This document shows, piece after piece, positions 12,001 to 22,656 of a stretch of DNA of 64,000 nucleotides (positions are counted from its first letter, which is position 1; each line of letters starts with the position of its first letter). The notes beneath the pieces were generated by a model, which was not told the origin of the DNA, did not search any database, and worked only from the letters and a program-made list of their open reading frames with translations. The translations under genes and the position numbers were made by a program. The DNA lies in contig OZ020250.1 of assembly GCA_963971285.1 (NCBI GenBank), positions 9,470,499-9,534,498 on the forward strand, written 5' to 3'. The stretch is from Astropecten irregularis (Eukaryota > Echinodermata > Asteroidea > Paxillosida > Astropectinidae).

Positions 12001-14767
12001 TCTCTCAAGCTGTAGCTCAGGATTTCAGACATCTTTGCTAGAGTTCAAGCTACTTGTATTAACCAAAAAATAGCAGGGTACCGGTCACAATCAATAGGCG
12101 ACACCCCAAAATAGCTGGTAACCTGTCTTTACTAATTTCAACTACTGTAAGTAAGTATTTATGCAGGCTAGTGTCCATGGAATTGCTTTGGTGGTACATT
12201 GTAATACATGTTGTCTATGGTGTGTGATATTTGGCCAGCCTCATTGACATCAGGCAACTGACAGTGATATGAGTAATTTTGCTGTAATAGCTGTGTCCGA
12301 GATAGTGTTTCTGTTGACTACCTCATAGAAATTTCAGATCATTAGAATAGTCTGAGGCCGTGTTCCAAATCTCTGGCTGCCTGGCTGCCATCACAAATAA
12401 CACACAAGTCTATGGAAACAGCTGCAGTCACTGGCTGCCATAGGTACGTGTGTAATTTGCAGCCGCAGCCAAAGATTTGGGACACAGCCTTTAATACATT
12501 ATTTCAAAACTGGCCAATGTGCACATGATCGGTATGAAGGCTTAATCATCATTGGCAGCTGTACAGAAGGAATACATACTGTACACCTGTAACAAAAATC
12601 AATGTAGTGTTCCATGCTGTTTTAAAACAAACGACATGCATATATGAAGAATCAAGTGGGGTCCAAATGGGATCCAAGTGAGATCCAAGCAGGATCCAAG
12701 TGAGATTTAAGTGGGATCCAAATGAGACCCATGTGCGGTCCAAGTGGGATCCATTTGATATCCAAGTTGGATACAAGTTGGACCCAAGTGGGATCAAAGT
12801 GGTACCCAAGTGGGATCCAAGTGGTACCCAAGTGGGTTCCAAGTGAGATCCAAGCAGGATCCAAGTGAGATTTAAGTGGGATCCAAATGAGACCCATGTG
12901 CGGTCCAAGTGGGATCCATTTGATATCCAAGTTGGATACAAGTTGGATCTAAGTGGGATCAATGTGGGACCCAAGTGGGATCCAAGTGCAATATTGAACA
13001 CAACATGTTTTTGTTGGTGCTTAGTATTTTGCCAGTAAGGAACTTTATATGTCCCAGCTTTAATCTGCATAATCATATGATTGGCAGGGGAGAGCAATTT
13101 TCATATTTTGATTAGATTTGTGAGTTATTAAAGACAAATGATCAGCAAAAAGAGAAAGTGGTATATTCTTGACCGAGATGCCAAAGTTTCAGAATATCTG
13201 TTGTTATTGAATGCATTTGATTTGATTTTTTTGTTTGATACGAAATCTGGAAATGAACTTCTTTCCAAGAATATTCATAGAATTTGTTGAGGGCTGGACT
13301 GGTTTTAATCTTACGAAATAAATTTGATGCAATTCACAGTTTCATCATATTCACACATATACCTACAGTAGTGTGTGTATGGCACATACTTGCTGGATTG
13401 CAATTCTAGATGAAAGTAGAGCTTCATATGTCATGTTATAGAATGTCCATGATTTGTTGACCATGATAATGTGAATTGATAAAAGGGAAATGTTTCTCTT
13501 GTGTCTGGTTTTGCAGGTGAGACCCTGCTGAGTCCTGTGGTCATCTGCAAGCCTCATGGTCTCAAGTTCCTGAAGCCTGTTGAGCTGCGGCTACCCCACT
13601 GTGCTTCCATGACGCCTGACGGATGGTCCTTCAACCTCAAGTCCAGCGACGCAGGCTCAGGAAGTAAGTTTGACTGTCTGCTCATTGCATGTCTGTGCTG
13701 ATATATGCCTTGCATCCCTGTTTCCCATTCCCTGGGGGCCTGGGGAGGCGACTCAATATCTTCTGTACTGGGTCTCCGAGGATGATCCTTGGGTATACCG
13801 CAGGTCTGACCATGTGTCTAACGAGAGGTTTACTCATGGAGAGTCAGATGAGACCTATTACCTGCATGATATGCGACTGTACGGTCATGTGGCTAGATTC
13901 CCTGTGAGTGATCCTGCCAGGCAGATTCTCTCTTTGAGAGAACCTACTGGTAGGACTCGCCCAGTAGGGCATCCGCATGACACGTGGTTGCATCAGATGG
14001 ATTGTTATTTTGCTGGGATGGGGATGGGATGCTTGGCTGCCTGGGGGATGGCCATCAGAAGACCGAAGGAGTACTGCTCTAAGGTAGATGCGGCAACGCG
14101 CTGCCACGGTGCATGCTCCCACTGATTGATTGATCCTGTTTAAATCTACATTTCCTATTGCTGCTGTGCTGGACATGTTTCTCCATGTAAAAAGAAGCCC
14201 CTTGGCTAATCTGAATGTATCCAAATGTCTATTTGAACATTTTAAGGCGGCATCAAGGCCAAGATTGCGTGGCCAAATTCAAAGGGCTGTTTAAAGGGAG
14301 GCAAAAAGTGGTGCAGCTCAAGCCGAAAAGCGTGGTTTTATAAAGTCTTACTGTAGGTCATCAACATTCAGGAAGAAGTTTAGGAATCCTTGCACATTCT
14401 CTGTGGTTTTGCATCATGAGCCATATTCGCTTACTAAATGTTACTGGTTAGCGTGCCTTTTTTATAGCATACAGCTAGCAGTGTCAACAAATGGCAATTT
14501 TAAGTAAGCATTAAATGAGTTTATAGCACAGAATTGGTGATTAGGCAGTGCTGTGAATTTGGCTGCTGGGTATTGAAGATTCATAGCCTCAGTAGTCCCT
14601 GGAAACTAAAATAGTCTGCATATCATTTTATTGATTCATTTTTTTCCGATTTCTTCTTTCAATCAGATGCTCCATCTAGGTGGGAGAACATGGTGATTCC
14701 TGGTAATGATGAGAGCAAGTGCCAAGTCAACGCCAACAGCGTGTCCATCCTGGTCGATCACTTCTAA
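1..14767 (+). CDS. TJP1: Tight junction protein ZO (TJP) homologue, C-terminal part, 15 exons
   Basis: MAGUK scaffold that links junction membrane proteins to actin; the 5' part is outside the window. Exons read: 1(or 3)-179, 620-719, 1622-1841, 2538-2695, 3293-3343, 4017-4112, 4611-4708, 5146-5362, 5535-5632, 5765-5983, 6236-7001, 7132-8188, 8578-8786, 13517-13663, 14667-14767; all GT-AG, phases match, 1237 codons plus TAA. Order: PDZ3 ([16 protein letters not shown]), SH3 (exons 3-4, RGIIPNENR), GUK-like ([31 protein letters not shown]), low-complexity Pro/Ser/Glu region (exons 10-12), ZU5 ([15 protein letters not shown] to SILVDHF, the family's usual C-terminus). The GUK segment reads [11 protein letters not shown] where active kinases have a glycine-rich P-loop, so it should be catalytically dead, as in vertebrate ZO proteins. 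Which of ZO-1/2/3 it matches is not meaningful in an invertebrate. The 4.7-kb intron before exon 14 is filled with repeats. Confidence 0.95.
1003..1366 (+). mobile_element. MITE family M1, copy 1 (TJP intron)
   Basis: Begins near GTAATATCATACTTTGG and ends CCAAAGTATGATAGTACC, giving short terminal inverted repeats. The interior shares TTCATGGGCAAAAA, GATCAAAA-type and TGTTTCTACCATC blocks with the other M1 copies. Noncoding. Confidence 0.75.
2109..2485 (+). mobile_element. MITE family M1, diverged copy 2 (TJP intron)
   Basis: Shares the right half of the family: TTTTGATCT-type hairpin, ACTCATTTCTGAAGAAATAC, AACGGTATGTTTCTATCA and CTGTGAACATTTCTGTTT. The ends are degenerate. Confidence 0.55.
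2927..3049. repeat. Palindromic repeat family P1, copy 1
   Basis: About 123 bp with inverted ends GATTTCACAAA / TTTGGTGAAATC around a core that includes CGTAACT, GGATAACCCATCATATCC and GGGCTGCAATGCATC. Related copies are at 14817, 22941, 38170 and 50007. Confidence 0.7.
3344..4016 (+). other. TJP intron without recognised content
   Basis: AT-rich intron between exons 5 and 6. I saw no repeat family or reading frame of interest. Confidence 0.5.
4190..4285 (+). mobile_element. Retroelement tail-like fragment with GATCCTAGCAGGATC hairpin
   Basis: AATGCTTGGTGTTAGGAGGA, then CTGACATTTCGATCCTAG and TTTCTCAAAGGC. The same block is at 21449-21571 (inverted pair), 52665-52710 and, reversed, 58557-58595. 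The hairpin with flanking CTGACRTTTCG is reminiscent of terminal blocks of Penelope-like elements; the family is not proven. Confidence 0.45.
9046..9085 (-). mobile_element. 3' scrap of the tRNA SINE found complete at 43826-44165
   Basis: TAATAATAATCATTTGGAAG followed by GCTTATCATCCTGAC matches the 3' end of the SINE at 43.8 kb (ATT-type tail, then TTTGGGAGGCTAATCATCC). Confidence 0.4.
10254..10515. repeat. Diverged direct repeat, period about 183 bp
   Basis: ACACTATCGTCAGGGAGCTT at 10254 and ACACTATCGTCGGGGGACTT at 10437 start two similar blocks, each later carrying TTTCYCYTGKG-GTGAAA and AAGAGAAAACT. It resembles a tandemly duplicated dispersed repeat. Confidence 0.45.
10531..10713 (-). 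mobile_element. MITE family M2, copy 1 (inverted relative to 39781)
   Basis: Ends GGAGCCTCGGGCTCAGGCTC and GAAATGGAGCCG. The interior TATGCTGAAAGT, TTGAAGCTGAAGCA and AAAAGCCTCTATTTTGATAC is the reverse complement of the copy at 39781-40011. Confidence 0.65.
12656..12989. repeat. 11-bp satellite (TGGGATCCAAG) with 165-bp higher-order period
   Basis: Degenerate 11-bp units rich in GGATCCAAG. A block starting GAGATCCAAGCAGGATCC recurs at 12680 and 12845, giving a 165-bp (15 x 11) superunit. Minus-strand frames stay open through it, as expected for an 11-bp unit lacking stops; I do not call a gene. Confidence 0.85.
13715..14135 (+). mobile_element. LINE 3' fragment (end of reverse transcriptase ORF)
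   Basis: The frame reads [20 protein letters not shown], then [18 protein letters not shown] and [18 protein letters not shown] before a stop, followed by the TGATTGATTGAT tail. This GHV(A/L)R..PARQIL...GR.R.GRP..WL pattern is typical of the C-terminus of non-LTR retrotransposon ORFs. It is 5'-truncated and sits in the last TJP intron. Confidence 0.75.
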
Positions 14768-14816
14768 AATAACTAACCCAGAATGGGTAAAGCAAATAGA
14801 TTACCAGTCAATTGGG

Positions 14817-14963
14817 CCTGAGGTCAATTTCACCAAACTCTTGGTCACTTACTATCAATTGTAGGACTGATGATGCATTGCAGCCCCTACGTAGGATACG
14901 ATGGGTTATCGTTTGTAACTCGAGTTATGATTGATCGGACTGCTTCGTGAAATTGACCACAGG
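14817..14963. repeat. Palindromic repeat family P1, copy 2
   Basis: GGTCAATTTCACCAAACTC to GTGAAATTGACC, with the ACTATCAATTGTAGGACTGA and GATGGGTTATCGTTTGTAAC core. It begins 50 bases after the TJP stop, so it is probably transcribed in the 3'UTR. Confidence 0.7.
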
Positions 14964-15814
14964 TCGACGATTCAAGAGGCCCACTTGGTTATTGTACACC
15001 GTCATTACATTAGAAGCCATCCTATAATCACACACAAGCAAGATTATCCAAGCAGTCAAATAGGTGTATGTATGAAGTCACCTTATAAGCAATGGCATCG
15101 TATCCTGTCTGCAATTTGTCACATTTAAATTTCATTTTTTTTGCATAATACACAATTCATTTCTTAAAATTTTATTAATACCTTTATTTTTTTTTTTAAT
15201 TATGGATCAAGTCAGAATGTGTTCTATTGTACAAAATAATAGAACGCATGGACATCATGCTGATTACGCAAGCAGAACATGCTCAAGAATGCATTTATAT
15301 AATCATTTTATTAATTGCAACCAAAGTTGTAGAGGGATTTCACAAGTTGGAAATACGTGGTTGTGGTAAAGAAAAAAATGTATCATGCAGTACTGTGTTG
15401 TATTTTTTGTTTTTAAGATAATCAGTGTCGCTATTTTATTTTCTGGATTATTTTTGGTTTCAATGTGTGATTTTATGCACTGATGATTTTCTTTGATTTT
15501 CTTGTAAAGATTTTTAAATAACTGAACCAAAGAAAATCACTTGTTTATTGTGTGGAACATATAGAATTATTTTGTTTTTTCTAAGCGGAAGGGGATGACC
15601 ATTGTAACCTAGGATTTGTAACCATTCCATTGTATATTCCTAAAGTTTTCAGGTTTTTGATGAAGAAGCGAATTTTGTAACCAGAGTAAGACCGTCAGGA
15701 ATAAGTTACAGATGCACTGTTCAAGTTTTGGCCAAATTTTTGGACAATGAGTGCACAGGTTTAATATTGTGCCACTCAGAATTCTCAGCCAATCACTGAT
15801 CTTTTGACCTCAGT

Positions 15815-15968
15815 GATGTCATATGCATGATGGTAAGATGTCATATGCATGATGTTATGATGTCATATGCATGACGTTATGATGTCATATGCATGATGTT
15901 ATGATGTCATATGCATGACGTTATGATGTCATATGCATGACGTTATGATGTCATATGCATGACGTTGA
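15815..15968. repeat. 22-bp tandem repeat, seven units
   Basis: Seven head-to-tail copies of GATGTCATATGCATGACGTTAT with few changes (phase 15815, 15837, 15859, 15881, 15903, 15925, 15947). Each unit holds ATGCAT and most hold TGACGT, a CRE half-site. It lies in the presumed TJP 3'UTR. Confidence 0.95.
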
Positions 15969-17948
15969 CTGTCTGGCAAAATACAGTGAAAAACCTGTTC
16001 AGTAATACTCCCTCAACAATGTGGATGTGTATTTTTATCAGTGTCATACACGTAAAGAACATTATGGCTTAAAATTCGGGTTCCAAAATTGGGCAAAATT
16101 CACAGATTCAGCACTTCAGTATGTGAAAGTCCTGAAGAATCAAACCTAACACAACCTTGAAATAATAACAAGAGTGAGTGAATTGTTAGTGAATTTATTT
16201 TTTGTACCAATTAATGAATCAAAAGGTAAATCTAACACATTGTGTGTAAAACATGTTAAAAGAAACTGCTTTTTACAGCTTCCTGAAAATTCAACAACCT
16301 GAATCCCAAATTGCAAATGTCTGTAAAATAGAAAGAGGACAAACAGCTAATGTATAAATTAATAGCCTGCTTTTTTAGGGGGGGGGGGGTCCGGCAGTCA
16401 CAGAGATCGATTGAAAAAAAAATGTAACAATACTAATTTCTGTTGTGGTTTTCACATTGTCTTATATGTACATACTCTGATTTAGCGTGTAGATCTTTCA
16501 TAGCAATGAAATGGTTTCATATTATGAAGTGTAGTATGTTTTTTAATACATTGTAATTAAATGCCAGCTTAATGGTTTGTTAATCTTTTGTATAGCCATG
16601 CACTTATTCTATGGGTGAGATTTTCCCTTTAGTCCCAATCTATGGAAGAAAATACAGAAAAAAAGGTCTATTTTGTATGCAAAAACGCAAATGCGATGAA
16701 TCTTTATATTTAGTATGTTTAATACCTATTGTCAGTTGAAGAATGTGGGAAAATTGCATAGTTACCATTTTAACTCTGTTTGCAAGGAACTAGAGTACTG
16801 TTATTATGAATTTGAGGGATAACCAAATTAATTATAGTTTTTTGCGGTATTATTTTGGAGTGGTAAAGTCAACTTTATCATGTATATTGAATATTCTGTT
16901 GAATAGCCAATTGGAGCAGTGTTAGACAAATATTATGTTTGAATGGTATGCAGTAGAGCGTTGTTACATTTTAATCCTTTATAATCGTTCACTCATATTG
17001 TAGCTGTCGGGGTGTTTTTTTGTGTGTGTATATTTAGAAAAGATGGGAGAATTCTAAAAAAGAATTTAGTTTTGGTGTTTTTGTTTTTTTAATTGATCAC
17101 TTCCAGGTATGAAATAATGTACACAGATTACCAACATTAGGAAAATAACATCCATAAACTTTACCACGGACTATACGCTGAGTGGAAGCCATGTTTTGTC
17201 TTCATTTAAGCCATCATCATCATCTAGACCGTAGAATCTCAAAAGAAATTGGCAATTTTTGTTTCTTTCATTTGATACCATGGCTTTTGGAAACAAGGAT
17301 ATTAACCAAAAAGTTTAATGGTTTGGGGGATAATTAAAGCAGAATTCTGCATTCTTGTGCCTTTTAAAAAATGGATCATTATTAATTTGTGTATTAAAAG
17401 ATTGATATTAACTTTGTGTTCTGGAAGTTCTTCATTGCCCTGGTGGCCATAATGTACCTCCATGAAATTATTTTACTCGGGCAATTCGGTTTTCCCACTG
17501 AAAGTGTTGTACAATTCAATATTGCTTGCTTCTTCCAAGATGAAATTCCAGGGCCTACTACTTGCTAAAAGTAATAATAACAACCGTAGTAAACCATGTA
17601 CTTTTGGCCAGTTCTGGCATGAATGGGGGACAGTGTATGTTAATTTTCCATTTAATGCAATTTGGGATAACTAGAATTAATGGATACCATAGAATTTTAA
17701 CACATTTTACTTTTTTTGTTCCTATATTTTGATTTGTAGATTTTTATTCAATCAATCTTATTTAACACTCTAGAATCACGTATTCAGAAGCTTTTGTTTT
17801 TTTCATGTTCAGAGTTACTCATTATGTTTCAGTTTTACAAATATTGTATTTTCTGTAGCTGTATATAATCCTTATTGGTTTATCAACTTGAAGAGTAATT
17901 ATTTAGTTATTTGTTTGATTCCATTTAACCAATGTATGTTTTAACACC
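15969..17948 (+). other. AT-rich presumed 3'UTR, nothing else recognised
   Basis: No reading frame or repeat family recognised apart from a G-run at about 16378-16391. Probably TJP 3'UTR. Confidence 0.4.
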
Positions 17949-17954
17949 AATAAA
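17949..17954 (+). terminator. Candidate poly(A) signal of the TJP homologue
   Basis: AATAAA about 3.2 kb after the TJP stop codon, following AT-rich sequence without reading frames. It would imply a 3'UTR of 14768 to about 17975. Choice among AT-rich hexamers is uncertain. Confidence 0.35.
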
Positions 17955-18116
17955 TGATTTGTTTTAGATAATATCTTGCTGTGAAGATAGTATATCATTG
18001 TCTATTGTTTCTTAAATATTGCCCAACACAGGGCATGGTAAGGGGAGAGAAAAACAGAGCAGTTAGGAAGACCTGTTTGCAAGAAAACTATTAACATTAC
18101 GTCTGGTATAGCCTGA

Positions 18117-18360
18117 GGCCAATTTCACGGCCCAGCTTAGCACAAAATGTAGTTGGTAAACATGAAATTTCAGTCTCAATAAAAACAGGATTAACAACCA
18201 AATTTCCTTTTGCTGTGTATCACTTGTGATTGTTCTTTGGCTGCTGTTTGCTGACCATGAATATCAAATGGAATATTTAATGGTGGTTTGTTTTATTGGG
18301 CATGACATTTTGTGCTATAAAGCAATTTTGTGTGCTTAACAGCTCCATGAAATTGGGCCC
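18117..18360 (+). mobile_element. MITE with GGCCAATTTCA ends, copy of an inverted pair
   Basis: Starts GGCCAATTTCACGG and ends CCATGAAATTGGGCCC. The interior (GTATCACTTGTGATTGTTC, GCTGACCATGAATATCAAAT) is the reverse complement of 18485-18727. Confidence 0.7.
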
Positions 18361-18484
18361 TGGTCCAATTTGTCTTAGATACACTCAACCATACCTCCTA
18401 CTTTTAAGCAGTCATATTGGTGGGCCATCACAATCAAATACCAACTTTCACTTGAATACTGATTGTAGTGGGGAAAGATGACCA

Positions 18485-18727
18485 GGGGCCAATTTCATAG
18501 AGATGCTTAACACAAAAAATTGCTTAGCACAAAAATGGCTTGCCCAATAAAACAAAACCACCATTGAAAATTTGATTTGATATTCATGGTCAGCGAACAA
18601 CAGCCAAAGAACAATTGCAAGTGATACACAACACATGGAAATTTGGTCGTTAATCCTGTTTTTATCAAGGTAGAAAGGTCATGCTTAGCAATTTTTTTGT
18701 GCTAAGCAGCTCTTTGAAATTGGCCCC
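18485..18727 (-). mobile_element. MITE with GGCCAATTTCA ends, second copy, inverted
   Basis: GGGGCCAATTTCATAG to TTTGAAATTGGCCCC. It is antiparallel to 18117-18360 across a 124-base spacer, so a transcript could fold into a long hairpin. Confidence 0.7.
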
Positions 18728-18920
18728 AGGAGTTTATGACAAACCCCTATTTGATCCCCTCCCACCATAATACAAGTTTTGATTGGCGGCCAGAACATCT
18801 CCAGTAACTGGAGCCCTATATATACTCCTTTATTTGCAATTTTGAGATGATAGGTTGTACATAGCACCGGTTATGTCAAAATCGTTCATAAGGAGTAATA
18901 CAGTTTCTGGATGTAGATAC

Positions 18921-19146
18921 AATAGACCAATTGCGCGACCAATGTATGACATGCCATCACGTGATGTACAATGGATACTTGTCATCTCATTTGATGCAGA
19001 ACAGCAGTGGAAATGAGCAAAGAAGACTATTATATCATCAGCATTCTTCTTTGCACATTTCCACTGCTGCTCTGTGCCAAATGAGGTGGAAAATACCCAC
19101 TTTTATGTGATGGCATGTGAACATTGGTCAGCACAATTGGTCTATT
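18921..19146. mobile_element. Foldback MITE with AATAGACCAATTG ends
   Basis: AATAGACCAATTGCGCGACC to TGGTCAGCACAATTGGTCTATT. Inner arms CAGCAGTGGAAATG and CATTTCCACTGCTGCTCTG also pair. It is TA-flanked at both ends. Confidence 0.7.
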
Positions 19147-20264
19147 ATAAAAAATAACAAAAGTATGTTATGTTGAAGTGACTAAATCTGCATACGGTAC
19201 ATCTGTATTAATGATATGTGTCATTGTAAACTGGTCATACACGTTTCTTATTATTCCTATCTCGATGGTAACAGCTTTTTTCAATGATACCACATTCACA
19301 TATGATGATGAAGCAATAAGAAATTTATTAGTTGCAGAAGAGTATACATGGGGTAAATTGTGAATACAAAACAGGATTTGAAATAAAGAAACACAACAAA
19401 TGCCATGATTAGTGTTCAATGTCATTATCTTGACATAATTGTTAATTCTACATTCAATTTGTATGTTCACAAAATATGTATAATCATGTATTCTAAATTT
19501 CTACAACAGGTCGCTTTTTATACTTGAAGTATGAAAAGCGGTACCAATTAAAAACATAAACTGAAAAAAAAAGAAAATGCAACACAATGAAATAATATAA
19601 TTTCTGAAATAAATTACATAATACCTAAATGAATTACTAGGGAGATGACATGCTGAAAATGCATTATGAACATCAATCTACTGCCTTGCTATCACCTCAG
19701 TATAAAATATTAAAATGTGAAAAAATGCAGGACTATAATATTACAGCATATAACAATAACGACAAAACTTAAAATAAAAATAACAGTTTTTTATCCAAAG
19801 AGAAACTGAATGTGGTATATACACAATAAAAAAACTTAAACCATTTGGATGAAAAATATAAATTGAAACACAGATACACATGCTTTAGATTAATTTCAAT
19901 AACCCAGCAGCCCTTACCTTAAGCATACATAGGGGAACCCAAAATAAATAAAGATCTCGTAAGAGGGAGTTAAAAAGGCCGACCTAAGGGTACTGCATTC
20001 TTCCTACAAATTCAATTCATTTTAATAATGGAAGTTTGAAACTCAATTCATGGTCAATTCTGACATCTCATGGCAATTTGAAAATTCCACATGAAATTAT
20101 ACATAATACAACAAGAACCTCTTCCACAATAGATAATGCACGAGGGATCCTTAAAAAACAAACCTTGTTGAGTAAGGCCCTTACAAACATGAATTCGAGG
20201 TCCCACATATTGAGTTACACATTATATGTATAGAATGTTCACATTATCAATTGAAATGTTGTTA
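19147..20264. other. AT-rich intergenic stretch
   Basis: Nothing recognised between the TJP and ATF2-like genes here. The short open frames have no recognisable content. Confidence 0.4.
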
Positions 20265-20634
20265 ACACATTACAGGTAGTATCATACTTAGGTAAAGTTG
20301 ATAGAACAGCTGCAGCTTGTTCATAATTTGATTTGTCATGAAATTCTCAATTGATCATTGGAAACAGTAAAAAAAAATATTAAAAAATTGAAAACCAATG
20401 CACTTGTTACGCGAAACTGTAAGGTAAAAGGAATTGTGAGGTTTTGATCTTGGAGATCAAAAATGTTTTCATTTTTGTTGTATTACTCATTTATGAATAA
20501 ACACAGCATTTCAGGCGGAAACTTTTAACAGTATGTTTCTACCATCACCATTTTTATACCCTGTAAGTTATATGTAAATCTGTGAACAGTTCTGTTTTGG
20601 TTTCCTACCAAAGTATGATATTACCTAAACATAA
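20265..20634 (+). mobile_element. MITE family M1, copy 3
   Basis: CAGGTAGTATCATACTTAGG to CCAAAGTATGATATTACCT, with the internal TTTTGATCTTGGAGATCAAA hairpin and AACAGTATGTTTCTACCATC. Confidence 0.75.
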
Positions 20635-21448
20635 ACATCATTGAAATTATGTTACTTTGGTAACCTTTCAATTGTTCTGGTTTATCATTGTGAGAATGTC
20701 ATATGCTCTCATTGCCAATATTCCATATTTAAGAATCAAACAGTTCTTGAGGACACAACACTTGACAGTACAACCACTTCAACAGAATTAAAAGGGGGAT
20801 TAGGATTTGCAACACCAAAGACAGAAAGTCAACAAAAATAAAGTGCAAGAAAACCTCCAAAAAAGCAACAAAGATATTTCAAAGTTAAATTTTCATTCAT
20901 TAGCCCCAAAACCAAAACCCCCAAAAGAAAAGAAAATATTTATTTATAAGAGATTTATAACTTTGGCATTTCAATGCTACACCCTTTTTAATTTTGTTGT
21001 TATAAAAAGATATTATGTTACAAAAATGTTCAGGATTAATCAATGAGTCTACATACAATAGAAATGAACCAGTACAACTGGTTAATGAGTACTGATTATA
21101 AGACATGTCTTGTTAAAACAGCATGGATATCAACATGCACACAGTAACAAACAAACGTTAGCCTGATGGTGTATTGAAAGAACAGCTTGCAATATCTCTT
21201 GTGAATTTCAATTTTCCTTTGATGTATTTAGTGGAAGACACTTTGGTCCTGGTATCCCACAAGGAATTGTCCCCAAGCATGAAACAGTTGATGGTTTTTA
21301 TAAGCAGGGCAAGCTTTGCCTGAGGACGTTGCAGCATAAGTCTTGCAATGGCCACACAGCTAGATTAACTAAAAGGACTAGTCAATACAAGTAATAAACT
21401 ACTGCAAACTGCTCATCAGCCATAATATGACCTGAAATTTACTAAATG

Positions 21449-21571
21449 CTTGGAGTTAGGAGGGCCTGACGCGTTTCCATCCTAGCAGGATCTTTCTCAA
21501 AGGCTTTCTCAGGGCCTTTGAGAAAGATCCTGCTAGGATCGAAACACATCAGACCAACACAACTCCAAGCA
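21449..21571. mobile_element. Head-to-head pair of GATCCTAGCAGGATC retroelement-tail fragments
   Basis: ATCCTAGCAGGATCTTTCTC then AAAGGC is followed after 9 bases by its exact reverse complement (26-bp perfect arms at 21480-21505 and 21515-21540). Outer arms ATGCTTGGAGTT / AACTCCAAGCAT also match. Confidence 0.65.
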
Positions 21572-22656
21572 TTTTCAAAGAATTAGTTTGCAATGTGTTA
21601 TGTAATCAAGAAGTTGAGTCATAATTGTTCAAAATTTACATACTTTTTGTCACTATACATTGTCAGATTCAGGAAATAACCAACTACCGGTAAATATAAT
21701 TTAAGTGCCCCACAAAAAATTATTTCAAGAAGACTTGGTAATTTCTTTTGAATGTCAAAGTCACATTTTAACCTTTCCAATGAGTTATTCAACCGCACAA
21801 TTAAAACCAAGCAACATTTCTCATTCCATTTGTAAAATTCCTAATCACCCAATCACAAGTTTGGCATAATACAAGAGGGGTGGTAACGTTATGAGTTCTA
21901 TCAGTGAGATAACTGTGCAATACAATCAAACAATGATTAATTTACATTCATTTTCAATCACCTTTATATGACGGCAAGAACCTTCCCCATTTTTTCGTCT
22001 CCACAGAACTTCCCACATGAATGTCACTGCAGCAATACTAACCGACAGTGCACAGTTCCACAAGGGGAGCAGACCTAGTAAGGGCGCCCTCATCTGACAA
22101 TTTGGATCTGCGAATCCTGTTCACTTATTAAAACCTCCATTTCATCGGCAAATCCACAAAAACACAATTTTTTAAATGTAAGAATATAACATTTATATTT
22201 CATTTGACTTTTCAATTTAAAAACCCGAAACACTTTATTCCAATTGAAATTCCTCCATGAAAATGACTACAATGCAAAATCCTCAACATAAGCTCCAATG
22301 CTTATAATAATATTTGTGAATTATACAGTATGTGCTATTTTCATTATTATTTAATTTTTTCTCAAATATTACAAAATAAAGATATGATTATGCAGAGAAT
22401 CACTGTTTTCAAAAGTCATGCTCTTCATATAATTTCATTTAAATACTGTACATGTTTGATGACCATGACATCAATGTATGACCAACAAGTTGTAAATCCT
22501 GGTCTGCCCATTGGTGGTACATGTAGTTGTTTTGATGGTTATTATGCAAATTGCATTCATGCAATATGCCTTGAGTCTCAGCCAATGAGGGACCCGGCAG
22601 TTACAAAACAAAAGAAACTGAATGAATTATTCATGAGGGTTGGCACGGTGACCAGG

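Larger units (their letters stand above)
8787..13516 (+). other. Large repeat-filled TJP intron
   Basis: 4.73-kb intron between the two main ZU5 exons. It holds a SINE tail scrap near 9050, a diverged direct repeat (10254-10515), an M2 MITE (10531-10713) and an 11-bp satellite (12656-12989). I saw no coding exon inside. Confidence 0.7.

Noticed and set aside
12549-13097. 182-codon minus-strand open frame ([14 protein letters not shown] repeats)
   Set aside because: It is produced by the 11-bp satellite and extends only slightly beyond it; no exon signals or family similarity.
13670-14125. Possible extra exon of the ZO homologue downstream of 13663
   Set aside because: The frame is LINE-like (GHVARF..GRTRP..WLHQM) and exon 14 splices cleanly to 14667 in the conserved ZU5 frame.
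15815-15968. CRISPR-like array
   Set aside because: Units are directly tandem without spacers, in an animal genome.
16378-16391. G-run as a regulatory element of the TJP 3'UTR
   Set aside because: Single homopolymer run without supporting context.
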